A stretch of 64,000 bases of DNA. Source: Natronorubrum bangense. Its GTDB lineage: Archaea > Halobacteriota > Halobacteria > Halobacteriales > Natrialbaceae. The notes under the pieces are model-generated. The model was not told where the DNA came from, did not search any database, and saw only the letters and a program-made list of their open reading frames with translations. A program made the position numbers and the translations under genes. The stretch spans positions 1-64,000 of the forward strand of contig NZ_CP031307.1 of NCBI RefSeq assembly GCF_004799645.1, written 5' to 3'. Every line of letters begins with the position of its first letter. The stretch's first letter is position 1. Shown here one piece after another: positions 7,730 through 15,943 of the stretch.

Positions 7730-9000
7730 GAGTGCACCTCCTCGAGGAAGGCACTCGCACGGACGGTTGGATCGTCATGGCGCTCCTCGAAGGACTCGGC
7801 ATCGAGGTTGGCTCCATACTCGTCAACTGAGAGGTGTCCGCGCACGCGATACTCCCGACCAACGATATGTTCGCGGATCGTATCCGCGACGACCTCTTGG
7901 TCCATCGCCTCACGGGCCTGTTCGAGTGCATCCTCGAGCGTGCCGCCGTAGACCTGTTCCGTGAGTTCGTCGTCGAGAACGACGGTGACGGCCCCTGTGC
8001 CGTCGTCGAGGATCGCTTTCACACGGAGGTCGTCGATCCCGTCGACGTCGCCGTGGGTTCGACACTGGCCTTTCTGAATGACACGGTAACACTCCGGACA
8101 GCGCTGGATCAGCCCGGACCCCTCTCGAACGGCGAGTACGTTGCCAGTTACTTCGACGTCGTAGATGCCGCCAGTAGCGACGGCCGCGCCGATATCCATC
8201 GTCGTCGTCTCGACGCCGACGTCGACCGCACGCTCGAGGGCGGTGACAGTCGAAAACTCGGAGACGTTGACTTCGGGAACGCCACGGAACTCCTGGACGT
8301 AGGCGTTCTCGATGCGAACGGTGCTTCCAGCTTCGATTTCCGGTGCGGGGTCCCAGTTGGTGAATGGAAGACGGCCACTTTCGTCGCCGAAGACGCCACT
8401 CAGAATCTCGGTTTCACCGTCTCGGCCGTCGATCGTTCGTCGTTCACAGTCGACGACTGCAACTTCGACGTTCACTGCGCGGTCGCCCGTCTGGAGATCG
8501 GCGAGTTGGGTGTCGCCACCGGTTTCGTAGGGGACCTCGATCGAGTCCGCTTCGAACGACAGCGAGGTGCTCTCACCGAGATTGAGTTCGGGTTCGCCAT
8601 CCCATTCGCGGACGCTTGCGTTGCCCGCGGTGATCGTATCGCCCGCCTCGAGGCCAAAGTCCTCCCAGGCGGTGTAGTCGATCGTGCCAGTCTCGTCGGC
8701 CAATCGGCCTTCCACGATGACGTGATCGTCGCCCTGATATCTGATCGATCGCTTCCCCGTCGTCAGCACGACGCCCGTTACGGTGACGTTGCTGTCTTCG
8801 GGCGTGATCTCGGCGATCTCCTTGCTCGAGGGCGCGCTGCTCCCGCCGCTGCTCCCATCGCCGTACTTCCGGCGAAGGCTCTGTTTGGCCTCGTCGATCG
8901 GGACGCTGTACTCCACCAGATTCTGCAGGTCGGCTTTGACCTCCTCTTTGTCAATACCGAGGTCGGAGGCGAGATCCTCAGCATGGTTATCGAGTTCCAT
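7726..9000 (-). CDS. rpa1: Replication protein A (single-stranded DNA-binding protein)
   Basis: Starting at the second ATG (9000) the product has 424 residues. A short helical N-terminus is followed by OB folds at about 60-155 and 170-265 and a C-terminal region with a zinc finger of the form C-x2-C-x8-C-x2-H (CPEC ... CRTH, about residues 305-320). This is the RPA/RPA41 type that coats single-stranded DNA in replication, recombination and repair. The gene order rpa1-rpap-rpe matches the Haloferax volcanii rpa1 operon. The GGSSAPSS stretch near residue 52 is a flexible linker. The ATG at 9003 is directly adjacent and equally possible. Confidence 0.93.
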   Translation of the reverse strand: MELDNHAEDLASDLGIDKEEVKADLQNLVEYSVPIDEAKQSLRRKYGDGSSGGSSAPSSKEIAEITPEDSNVTVTGVVLTTGKRSIRYQGDDHVIVEGRLADETGTIDYTAWEDFGLEAGDTITAGNASVREWDGEPELNLGESTSLSFEADSIEVPYETGGDTQLADLQTGDRAVNVEVAVVDCERRTIDGRDGETEILSGVFGDESGRLPFTNWDPAPEIEAGSTVRIENAYVQEFRGVPEVNVSEFSTVTALERAVDVGVETTTMDIGAAVATGGIYDVEVTGNVLAVREGSGLIQRCPECYRVIQKGQCRTHGDVDGIDDLRVKAILDDGTGAVTVVLDDELTEQVYGGTLEDALEQAREAMDQEVVADTIREHIVGREYRVRGHLSVDEYGANLDAESFEERHDDPTVRASAFLEEVHS

Positions 9001-9124
9001 CACTCGGTTTTTCGTTCGGGGGCTTAAAAAGCGTTCCCGCAGCGGAGTGAAAATAAACTGAGCTGTAAGGGCCGTACTGAGCAGCCAGCAGTAGGTTCAT
9101 TTCGTTGCCGACGAAAGTGAGTGT

Positions 9125-9334
9125 ATGGAACGTGCTGGCGCAGCACTTGGCGGGCTTGCGTTTGTTGCTGCGATTTTCGGTGGTATCGTGCTCATCAGAA
9201 TCCTCACGCGAGCCCTGTATGCCGCGATCTGGTTCGCCGAAACCGTCGCGACGTTTGCGTTCGCGTTGCTCGTGGGCTATCTCGTCTATCGGATCTTGCT
9301 CGGCTCGAGCGATGATCCTCGTCGGATCGGGTGA
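9125..9334 (+). CDS. Small two-helix membrane protein
   Basis: A 69-residue protein dominated by hydrophobic segments at about 7-27 (ALGGLAFVAAIFGGIVLI) and 37-60 (AETVATFAFALLVGYLVYRILL), with a short charged tail. I do not recognise the family. It is divergent from rpa1 and 53 bp upstream of the ZIP transporter on the same strand, so the two could share a transcript, but no functional link is visible. Confidence 0.55.
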   Translation: MERAGAALGGLAFVAAIFGGIVLIRILTRALYAAIWFAETVATFAFALLVGYLVYRILLGSSDDPRRIG

Positions 9335-9387
9335 TGAGATGAGGATTAGACTGAACTGTTCTGCCGTGGAACGAACACTGAGTATCT

Positions 9388-10221
9388 GTGACCTCTCTCG
9401 TTGACGTCGTCTGGATCGCGTTTCTTGCGGGTGCAGCGACTGGGCTCGGTGCGCTGCCAGTGTTCGTCACGGACCGCGTTAGCCATCGGTTCTATGACGC
9501 TGCAGTGGGGCTCGCTGCCGGCATTATGGTCGGCGCGGCCGTCTTTGCACTCGTGGTTCCGGGCCTCGAGCTTGGCTCGCTGTGGGAGGTCGCTGTCGGC
9601 TTACTCCTCGGTGCCGTCTTCTTGCTCGTGGGAAACTGGGCAATTCCACACATCCATCTCGTCGTCGCCGGCGAAGGAGAGGAGACGTATCCGTCCGCGG
9701 CTCGATCCGAAGCAGTCGTGGAAGCCGATATCGAATCCGACACCCCAGTCACGACCGACGACGGTGAGGACGACGGTCGCCGGGCACTGCTTGTCGGCAG
9801 CGCGGTCACCATCCACAACGTTCCGGAGGGGCTAGCGATCGGTATCGCGTTCGCAGGCGGGCTCGAGGGTGTCGGTACCGCACTCGCGATTGCTATTGCG
9901 ATTCAGAACGTTCCCGACGGGTTCGCGATGGCGATTCCGGCGAGCCGAACAGGGTTATCGAACGCGAAAACTATCCTCTATACGACGCTTTCCGGGGCGG
10001 TCCCTGAGCCGATTGCAGCTGCGTTCGGCTTCGCTCTCGTTGCCGTCGTTACCGGCCTCTTCCCCATCGCTGCCGGGTTTGCCGCCGGGACGATGATTGC
10101 CGTCGTCTTCCGAGAAATGATTCCTGCCAGCCACGGTCACGGTTACGCCGATATCGCGACGCTGACGTTCGTCGCCGGGTTCGTCGTGATGGTGATCGTC
10201 GACGTCGGATTAGCCGTCTGA
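9388..10221 (+). CDS. ZIP-family divalent metal transporter
   Basis: A 277-residue membrane protein with a GTG start. About eight transmembrane segments are apparent, with a long acidic cytosolic loop (about 95-130). The two metal-site helices are present: HNVPEGLAIGIAF (about 149-161) and QNVPDGFAMAIP (about 173-184), together with the helix-5-type motif VVFREMIPASH. These are hallmarks of ZIP permeases that move zinc, iron or related ions into the cytoplasm. In the second motif the canonical E of the PEG signature is D (NVPDG), seen in some family members. The ion cannot be deduced. Confidence 0.88.
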   Translation: MTSLVDVVWIAFLAGAATGLGALPVFVTDRVSHRFYDAAVGLAAGIMVGAAVFALVVPGLELGSLWEVAVGLLLGAVFLLVGNWAIPHIHLVVAGEGEETYPSAARSEAVVEADIESDTPVTTDDGEDDGRRALLVGSAVTIHNVPEGLAIGIAFAGGLEGVGTALAIAIAIQNVPDGFAMAIPASRTGLSNAKTILYTTLSGAVPEPIAAAFGFALVAVVTGLFPIAAGFAAGTMIAVVFREMIPASHGHGYADIATLTFVAGFVVMVIVDVGLAV

Positions 10222-10310
10222 ACCGGACTGCGAACGTGTTCGTACACGGGTGAGGCCAGCTGTGGTCGCCGAATATACAGCTATTTCACGCTGTTGTCCT
10301 AACCGCACAC

Positions 10311-10865
10311 ATGGGATTTCACACGTTCCCGATCGATCGGGCCGACGCCCTCGAGGATCCGTCTCGTTACCGCTTTTGCTCCCGAGAAGAGTTGCTCGAG
10401 ATGCTCGACCTCGACGACGATGCCGTCGTCGCTGACCTGGGCTCTGGCACTGGCTTTTACACGTCTGACGTTGCGCCGTTTGCAGGGACAGTACACGCTG
10501 TCGATGTCCAGTCGGAGATGCACGATCTCCACCGAGAGAACGGCATGGAACCGAACGTCGAACCCGTGACGGCCGACGTCTCGTCGCTGCCATTTGATGA
10601 TGGCCAGCTCGACGCCGCGTTCTCCGTCATGACCCATCACGAGTACGCCACCGAGGAGACGATGGCAGAACTCGCCCGCGTCGTTCGATCGGACGGACGG
10701 CTGGTCACGGTCGACTGGTCAGCCGACGGCACCGGCGAGGACGGCCCATCGATGGACGAACGCTTCGGCTGTGAGGACGTCACGGCTCATCTCGAGGACG
10801 CTGGATTCACCGTCGAGTCCGTTCGAGATCGCCCCGAGACGCTCGCGATCGTCGCGCGTCGGTAA
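10311..10865 (+). CDS. Class I SAM-dependent methyltransferase
   Basis: A 184-residue Rossmann methyltransferase. Motif I is VADLGSGTGFYT (about 42-53), the acidic end of strand 2 is AVDVQSEM (about 64-71) and motif IV-like LDAAFSVMTHHEY lies at about 100-112. The N-terminal DRADALEDPSRYRFCSREEL resembles UbiE/Type-11 family proteins. The substrate is unknown. It is an independent gene with a short upstream region; the next gene starts 107 bp downstream in the same direction, but the pathways do not obviously connect. Confidence 0.85.
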   Translation: MGFHTFPIDRADALEDPSRYRFCSREELLEMLDLDDDAVVADLGSGTGFYTSDVAPFAGTVHAVDVQSEMHDLHRENGMEPNVEPVTADVSSLPFDDGQLDAAFSVMTHHEYATEETMAELARVVRSDGRLVTVDWSADGTGEDGPSMDERFGCEDVTAHLEDAGFTVESVRDRPETLAIVARR

Positions 10866-10971
10866 CAACGCCGCTGGTCAGCGGCCGGCCCAGACGACAC
10901 GGACCCCTTCGCGAGGAGCGGGTCGACCAGTACGCGGTGTCTTCTTTAGGGTCCACCACGCAGCCACGTGT

Positions 10972-11634
10972 ATGCACGTCGTCGTCAACGCCGCCATGAG
11001 TGCGGACGGCAAACTCTCCTCGCGCCAGCGCGATCAGATCGCGATCAGTGGCGAGGCAGATTTCGCTCGCGTCGATCGACTCCGCGCCGACAGCGACGCC
11101 GTCGTCGTCGGCGTCGGCACCGTTCTCGCGGACGATCCACATCTGACGGTCAAAGACGAGCAGTTATGCCAACAGCGACTCGAGCGAGGCGACCCCGAAC
11201 AGCCGGCTCGAGTCGTCGTCGACTCGAAGGGACGAACGCCGGACGATGCCGCGATCCTCGACGACGCGGCGACGACGTACGTCTGTCTGAGTGAGGCGGC
11301 ACCGATCGACCGACGCATGGAACTCGCCGACCGCGCGGAACTCGTGACTGCCGGCGATGATCGGGTTGCTCTCCTGCGGGCGTTCGCGACGCTTCAGGAG
11401 CAGGGCCTCGAGCAGGTCATGGTCGAAGGCGGCGGCGAACTAATCTTCTCGCTGTTCGAGGCCGGGTTAGTCGACGAACTCCGCGTCTTCGTCGGGCCGA
11501 AGGTGATCGGCGGTCGCGACGCGCCGACGCTGGCCGACGGCGACGGGTTCATCGACGAGTTCCCGCTGTTGAGCCTCGAGCGCGTCGAGCGGCTCGACGA
11601 CGGCGTGTTGTTGTGCTGGACGGTCGATAGCTAA
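10972..11634 (+). CDS. arfC: 2,5-diamino-6-(ribosylamino)pyrimidinone 5'-phosphate reductase
   Basis: From the ATG at 10972 the product has 220 residues, typical for the archaeal/fungal RIB7-type reductase of riboflavin and F420 precursor synthesis; it uses NAD(P)H to reduce the ribose side chain. Motifs are NAAMSADGKLSS (about 5-16), the GVGTVLADDPHLTV nucleotide region (about 43-56), VVVDSKGRTP and VEGGGELIFSLFEAGLVDE (about 145-163). Upstream in-frame sequence back to 10771 overlaps the methyltransferase gene and lacks family features, so it was excluded. Confidence 0.9.
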   Translation: MHVVVNAAMSADGKLSSRQRDQIAISGEADFARVDRLRADSDAVVVGVGTVLADDPHLTVKDEQLCQQRLERGDPEQPARVVVDSKGRTPDDAAILDDAATTYVCLSEAAPIDRRMELADRAELVTAGDDRVALLRAFATLQEQGLEQVMVEGGGELIFSLFEAGLVDELRVFVGPKVIGGRDAPTLADGDGFIDEFPLLSLERVERLDDGVLLCWTVDS

Positions 11635-11727
11635 GTAGCAACTGAAAATCTAATGCTGGTGGGTGAAACGGCCAGAATATGTGTACTTGTCGTTGCAGCA
11701 TAACTGATGTGTATGGATTGTCGGGGG

Positions 11728-11747
11728 GACCCGGGGTCGTCCAGAAA
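11728..11747 (-). repeat. ORB-like motif 1 (inverted)
   Basis: Minus strand reads TTTCTGGACGACCCCGGGTC, sharing TTTCTGGAC and a CCGGGGT/CCCGGGT core with the plus-strand motif at 12079. Together they bracket the AT-rich tract in opposite orientation, as origin recognition boxes do. Confidence 0.5.
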
Positions 11748-11854
11748 AACCGGGAGAATACACCCCTCTCCCAGTATTCCAATTCTATTCTTTTTGCTAA
11801 TTTAACCTATAATATACTAAAACCTATTTTAAATCCAAAAGATATAAATATTGC

Positions 11855-11875
11855 ACTACGGTAGAAGACCGTAGT
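11855..11875. repeat. Perfect 8-bp-stem hairpin in origin region
   Basis: ACTACGGT, loop AGAAG, ACCGTAGT. It lies immediately beside the AT-rich tract. It may be a regulatory or origin structure; no specific role is known. Confidence 0.5.
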
Positions 11876-12078
11876 ACAGACAAGAGAATGCAAGGGAGGA
11901 TGAATATCCGACCGCTTCCAGTTGCTGTTCTCTAATTCCCAGTGTTCCGAGTTACCAGCAGAGTCGATATTTTATCCCTGGTCTTCGACAGCTGGCTCAC
12001 TCGTTTCTGTGGTGGTCTCTTTTCCCGCTAATTCCGGACGCCCCCGGGGGTGGGGGCTAGTTTGAATCCATTCTCGTA

Positions 12079-12107
12079 TTTCTGGACATTCCGGGGTATT
12101 CTAGACA
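12079..12107 (+). repeat. ORB-like motif 2
   Basis: TTTCTGGACATTCCGGGGT followed by ATTCTAGAC, about 40-65 nt upstream of the orc start. The same pattern recurs in direct orientation just after the gene (13354) and inverted at 11728. Confidence 0.55.
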
Positions 12108-12145
12108 CTACGGTTATTTATACAATGAGTGTTTTATTCCCTATC

Positions 12146-13348
12146 ATGACCGAGTACTTTCAGGACAGATCAGCAATCTTCGAGAGTGAGCGCATCCTGA
12201 AAGAAAGCTATACGCCGAACGACCTTCCAGAACGGGAAACACAGCTCAAACGACTAGGATTGGAGGTCCTTTCTCCCGTTCTGAACGATGCGCCACCGCA
12301 TAACGCGTTTCTGTATGGTAAGCCTGGACAAGGGAAGACGGCGGCCGCACGATTTCTCCTCGAGGAACTGCAGGACGAAGTCGAAGACCGGAGCGAAATT
12401 AGCCTGACCACAATCTTTCAGACGTGCAAAGGCCATCATTCCTCGTATCAGGTCGCGTGTGATCTTGTCGAGCAACTAACCGGTGAGAACCCAAATGGCC
12501 ATCCGAAGCGAATGGTGTTCACGCGGCTGTATGATGCGTTTCAAGAGATCGGTGGAATCGTCGTTATCGTCCTCGACGAGGTCGACAATATTGGCAACAA
12601 GGATATGATTCTGTATGAACTGCCACGGGCACGTGACAATGGCCATATAGAGGACATGGATGTCTCCGTGATCGGAATCAGCAACGACATGACGTTCTAC
12701 GACGAGCTTGACCCCCGCGCCAAGGATTCGCTCTGTGAGGTCGAAATTCACTTCCCACCGTACGATGCCAGTCAGTTACGGAGCATTCTCAACCGTCGAT
12801 CAGAGAAAGCATTTGTCGATGGTGCCGTCACGCAGGAGGCGATTGCACTGGCGGCGGCGCTCGCTGCTCAAGACTTGGGCTCGGCGCGGCAGGCGATCCG
12901 GTATCTGTACAAGGCCGGCGAGTTTGCCGCACTCAACGACGAATCGAACGTCTCTGAAGAGCACGTCCGCGAAGCTGAAGACCACGTTGAGCAGATGAAT
13001 ATCGCACAGAGTATCCGCGACCTGACAATACAGGATCAGTTGGCGCTACTCGCACTCACTTCATTAACGGCTGAGGATGAGACTCCTTCTCCAACACCAG
13101 AGGTGTACTCGCGGTACACGGATATCACGTCGCACGTGGATACGAACTCGATTGCAATGCGAAGAGTACGGAGCCATCTTCATGATTTGGATATGATCGG
13201 TGTTGTCTCGGGTGCAAAACGAAGTGGCGGGTCACGCGGCGGTCCGAAGTACTACTGGGAAATAAATACGGACCTCGATACTACGGTCAACGTCTTGAGG
13301 GAGAACAACCGGTTTGACGATGTTCTTGATCTAATAGATAAATCTTAA
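12146..13348 (+). CDS. orc: Orc1/Cdc6-type replication initiator ATPase
   Basis: A 400-residue AAA+ origin-recognition protein. Walker A GKPGQGKTAAARFL (about 52-65), Walker B IVVIVLDEVDNI (about 135-146), sensor-1 region VIGISNDM and a C-terminal winged helix (about 310-395, IAMRRVRSHLHDLDMIG). It binds origin recognition boxes and starts replication. The start ATG at 12146 (MTEYFQDRS) was chosen because known paralogues begin shortly before the IFESERILKESY motif; an ATG at 12125 is possible. It is less GC-rich than its neighbours (codons such as GAC and AAT are mixed), fitting an accessory, possibly acquired Orc. ORB-like motifs lie on both sides of the gene. Confidence 0.92.
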   Translation: MTEYFQDRSAIFESERILKESYTPNDLPERETQLKRLGLEVLSPVLNDAPPHNAFLYGKPGQGKTAAARFLLEELQDEVEDRSEISLTTIFQTCKGHHSSYQVACDLVEQLTGENPNGHPKRMVFTRLYDAFQEIGGIVVIVLDEVDNIGNKDMILYELPRARDNGHIEDMDVSVIGISNDMTFYDELDPRAKDSLCEVEIHFPPYDASQLRSILNRRSEKAFVDGAVTQEAIALAAALAAQDLGSARQAIRYLYKAGEFAALNDESNVSEEHVREAEDHVEQMNIAQSIRDLTIQDQLALLALTSLTAEDETPSPTPEVYSRYTDITSHVDTNSIAMRRVRSHLHDLDMIGVVSGAKRSGGSRGGPKYYWEINTDLDTTVNVLRENNRFDDVLDLIDKS

Positions 13349-13353
13349 CAGAC

Positions 13354-13382
13354 TTTCCGGACATTCTGGGGTCAACTGGACA
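13354..13382 (+). repeat. ORB-like motif 3, downstream of orc
   Basis: TTTCCGGACATTCTGGGGT followed by CAACTGGACA, 5 nt after the orc stop codon. It matches the 12079 motif at 17 of 19 core positions in the same orientation. Confidence 0.55.
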
Positions 13383-13527
13383 TAACTGTTCTATCAGTTC
13401 GAATTTCGACCACCCGTTCAAGTGATTCAACTGTAGCCGCTCTTTTATATACTTCCACCATGCTTTGTGTCCCCATCGTTCGAGTGAATTCGTTTCAACT
13501 CATGGGGTCGGATATGGTGGAATTTAT

Positions 13528-13612
13528 AATATAGTACCAACCGAACCGATTTACACACGTATCGCACAGCCACCGTGCGGTGTGGTGTTCATTGATTTTC
13601 AGTGGCTACTGT
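13528..13612. repeat. 85-bp palindromic element, copy B (with adjoining partial copy to 13637)
   Basis: A divergent copy: left ATATAGTACCAACCGAACCG, centre ATCGCACAGCCACCGTGCGG, right CAGTGGCTACTGTAA. A second left end (GTAACAACTGATACGGTTGG) starts inside the right end and runs to about 13637 before losing similarity. This suggests nested or tandem insertion followed by truncation. It lies between the convergent orc and enoyl-CoA hydratase genes. The rest of the 13349-13770 gap holds ORB-like motif 3, a GC hairpin and nothing else recognisable. Confidence 0.65.
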
Positions 13613-13643
13613 AACAACTGATACGGTTGGCTGTCAATTAGTG

Positions 13644-13678
13644 CCGGCGCGACCGCACGCGGTTCGCGGTCGCGCCGG
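13644..13678. terminator. Perfect 13-bp GC-rich hairpin
   Basis: CCGGCGCGACCGC, 9-nt loop, GCGGTCGCGCCGG, located 3' of both the orc gene and the convergent enoyl-CoA hydratase gene. A termination or transcript-end protection role is inferred from position; archaeal termination normally depends on T-runs, which are absent here. Confidence 0.4.
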
Positions 13679-13770
13679 GAAACAGGGACAGCAAACCATG
13701 TGAAACGATCCATCACATTTCGTCGTTGCAGTGTGATAGGCGTGCAGTACCGTTCAGCGACGTGCCGTCG

Positions 13771-14544
13771 TTACTCGAACTCTGGATCTCGATTCTCGAC
13801 GAACGCCGTCATCCCCTCGCGCTGGTCCGGCGTACCGAACAGACTGGCGAAGGCGCGCTGTTCGTATGTGAGTCCGGCCGCCTGTGGGCCCTCGTGGCGC
13901 TGGTTGATCGCCTGCTTGGCCGCGCGCATCGCGACGGCTGGCTTCGCGGCGATCTGTTCGGCGAGTTCGGTGACGGTGTCCTCGAGATCTTCATCAGCGA
14001 CGACCTCACCGAACAAGCCGGCTTCGGCGGCCGATTCGGCGTCGAGTCGCTCGCCGAGGAAGATCATCCGCCGTGCGGTCTCGTCGCCGACGAGTTCCGG
14101 CAGGCGCTGGGTGCCACCCCAGCCGGGAATGATGCCGAGATCGATCTCCGTGTTGCCGATCAGGGCCGACTCACTCGCCACGCGCAGATCACAGGCCATG
14201 GCCATCTCACAGCCGCCGCCGAAGGCGTAGCCGTTGACGGCGGCGATCGTCGGCGCGGGGAACGCCTCGAGAGCGTCTGCAACGTCGTGGCCAAGTTCGC
14301 CCCACTCCTGGGCTTTCGGTGTCTCGAGGTCCTGCATATACGCGATGTCCGCCCCGGCGATGAACGCATCGTCGCCAGCACCGGTCAACACGAGTGCGCG
14401 AGCGCCCTCGTCAGCGGCCTCGGTGAGCGCTTCGCCCATCGCCTCGAGCGTCGGGACGTTCAACGCGTTAAGCGCGTCCGGTCGGTCGACGGTCAGTGTT
14501 GCAACGGCTCCGTCCCAGTCGAGTTGTACGGTTTCCCATGACAT
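13771..14544 (-). CDS. Enoyl-CoA hydratase (crotonase family)
   Basis: A 257-residue crotonase from ATG 14544. Oxyanion-hole motif AFIAGADIAYMQ (about 58-69). Both catalytic glutamates are visible: GGGCEMAMACDLR (about 105-117) and NTEIDLGIIPGWGGTQRLP (about 130-148). It hydrates trans-2-enoyl-CoA to 3-hydroxyacyl-CoA in beta-oxidation or short-chain acid metabolism. In-frame sequence upstream to 15288 antisense to msrA is not coding. It stands alone here, divergent from msrA, about 17 kb from the main acyl-CoA gene region of the window. Confidence 0.92.
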   Translation of the reverse strand: MSWETVQLDWDGAVATLTVDRPDALNALNVPTLEAMGEALTEAADEGARALVLTGAGDDAFIAGADIAYMQDLETPKAQEWGELGHDVADALEAFPAPTIAAVNGYAFGGGCEMAMACDLRVASESALIGNTEIDLGIIPGWGGTQRLPELVGDETARRMIFLGERLDAESAAEAGLFGEVVADEDLEDTVTELAEQIAAKPAVAMRAAKQAINQRHEGPQAAGLTYEQRAFASLFGTPDQREGMTAFVENRDPEFE

Positions 14545-14646
14545 ACGTCCGGGTTTCTCGGCCACCGTGAAATTCCTTGCCACCGAGGCAGAAACGGAAG
14601 TTGGGGCAGCCGTCACATCTTTCCTCCAGCGTCCCCGAAAGCCGAT

Positions 14647-15183
14647 ATGGAACGTGCAACGTTCGGCGGCGGCTGTTTCTGGTGTGTCGAAGCGGCGTTC
14701 GAGGAACTCGACGGCGTTGAATCCGTCATCTCTGGCTACGCGGGTGGGCATACCGACGATCCAAGCTACAACGCGGTCTGTTCGGGTCGGACTGGCCACG
14801 CTGAGGTCGTCCAACTCGAGTACGATCCCGAGACGATTGCGTACGAGGATCTCCTCGAAGTCTTCTTTACGATCCACGATCCGACCACGAAAGACCGCGA
14901 AGGACCCGATGTCGGCTCCCAGTACCGGTCGGCGATCTACGCTCACAGCGACGACCAACTCGAGACCGCCGAGGCGTTCGCTGCAGAACTCGAGGCGGAG
15001 GGACTGTACGAGGGAATCGTCACCGAAATCGAGCCACTCGAGACGTTCTACGAGGCAGAGGAGTACCATCAGAACTACTTCGAAAAGAATCCAAACGACG
15101 CCTACTGCTCGATGCACGCAGCGCCGAAAGTCGAAAAAGTTCGCGAGAAGTTTTCGGAGAACGTGACACCACGTTCTCACTGA
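14647..15183 (+). CDS. msrA: Peptide methionine sulfoxide reductase A
   Basis: A 178-residue MsrA. The N-terminal catalytic motif is ATFGGGCFWCVEAAF (about 4-18), with the nucleophilic Cys in GCFWC. Further signatures are GYAGG (about 30-34), TGHAEVVQLEYDP and DPTTKDREGPDVGSQYRSAIY (about 78-98), and a resolving-cysteine candidate in DAYCSMHA near the C-terminus. It repairs methionine-S-sulfoxide in proteins after oxidative stress, in the cytoplasm. It is monocistronic and followed after 42 bp by an interspersed palindromic element. Confidence 0.96.
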   Translation: MERATFGGGCFWCVEAAFEELDGVESVISGYAGGHTDDPSYNAVCSGRTGHAEVVQLEYDPETIAYEDLLEVFFTIHDPTTKDREGPDVGSQYRSAIYAHSDDQLETAEAFAAELEAEGLYEGIVTEIEPLETFYEAEEYHQNYFEKNPNDAYCSMHAAPKVEKVREKFSENVTPRSH

Positions 15184-15224
15184 GCGCTTGAGCATCCAAC
15201 GGCTTTCCGTCGGACCCGATTCGA

Positions 15225-15309
15225 CTATCGTAACAACTGAAACTGTTTGCACACCGATCGCACAACTGTCGTGCGATCGGGTACGCACTGACGGTCAGTG
15301 GCTACTATA
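15225..15309. repeat. 85-bp palindromic element, copy C
   Basis: Left CTATCGTAACAACTGAAACT, centre CACACCGATCGCACAACTGT then GTGCGATCGGGTACG, right GGTCAGTGGCTACTATA. The inner arms ACCGATCGCAC and GTGCGATCGGGT are nearly perfect complements. It is the best-preserved copy and lies 41 bp after the msrA stop. Confidence 0.8.
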
Positions 15310-15943
15310 ACCCTCAATAAGGACGCTGTTTAGTCGCATTTTTGTTCGACCGCGTACGACCACACTGACTCTCGGACCCCGCCCAGTGAACACGTGACTG
15401 CACAGTGGCTGTGTGGTCGGTGTGTCCCGTCGATGCTGTTGGGGTGTTGCCCAGAGCTGTGACGGCGTTGCCAACAGGCTGTTGCGGCGTTGCCAACCTA
15501 ACAACCGAGTAAAAATCAGCTACTAATCAGTTTGAAAAACAGCTATCCGCTCTTTTTCGCACTATCTATGGACAGACATCTACTTCAAACTCGGATAGAT
15601 AGATACTGCCTAATCAAAAAGATTTATTATTGGACGTATACTAACTGAGAGTGAGGTGGTGATGATAACGAAGCACAACACAACGACCCCACCGAACCGA
15701 TAACCATTTCAGCCTGTGAGATTGTCCCTCTGTGGATCCCGAAAACGGAAACACGATGGGCATGTCAGCCCCAGACCATCATGCGATCCTCAGCTTTTGC
15801 TTTCAGTACTGTTCGTTCGGCGGCTTACCAGCACAGTTCGAGCTTGTGTACGCAACATTTCGAAACAACGCTTCGAGAAACTGAACTGCGTTCACTCGAA
15901 AGCTGCAGGTCGAATACCATTCCTGCCATCGGTGCTCGTAACT
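15310..15943. other. Long gene-free region upstream of the CBS gene
   Basis: There is no convincing gene in either strand. It contains a three-unit tandem repeat (15435-15498) and then an AT-rich stretch (about 15520-15660). An in-frame extension of the CBS gene up to 15716 has unhaloarchaeal composition (Arg, Ser and Cys rich) and is treated as non-coding. A long promoter or 5' region is the simplest reading. Confidence 0.4.
15435..15498 (+). repeat. Three tandem 21-22-bp units
   Basis: Units begin at 15435, 15456 and 15478, each GCTGTKN(2-3) followed by GGYGTTGCCMA. The second and third units share CGGCGTTGCCAAC exactly. The role is unknown. Confidence 0.65.

Larger units (their letters stand above)
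11640..12145. other. Candidate replication origin region next to orc1/cdc6
   Basis: A 500-bp gene-free stretch before the Orc gene. It has the parts expected of a haloarchaeal origin. An AT-rich tract lies at about 11776-11855 (TTTTTGCTAATTTAACC, TAATATACTAAAACC and similar), the likely unwinding element. It is flanked by inverted motifs TTTCTGGAC...GGGT at 11728-11747 (minus) and 12079-12107 (plus). A perfect hairpin lies at 11855-11875, and there are G runs (CGGGGGGACCCGGGG at 11722, GGGGGTGGGGG at about 12046-12056). Origin activity is inferred from composition and context. Confidence 0.6.

Noticed and set aside
7834..9027. 397-residue plus-strand gene opposite rpa1
   Set aside because: It is a mirror frame of the well-supported rpa1 gene, as expected in GC-rich DNA.
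12036..12070. tRNA-like T-loop (TTTGAATCC) near the orc gene
   Set aside because: No acceptor or anticodon stem can be formed; the G-rich sequence fits origin motifs better.
13771..15288. 505-residue fusion of enoyl-CoA hydratase with an N-terminal extension
   Set aside because: The extension is antisense to intact msrA and has no family similarity; ATG 14544 starts the real protein.
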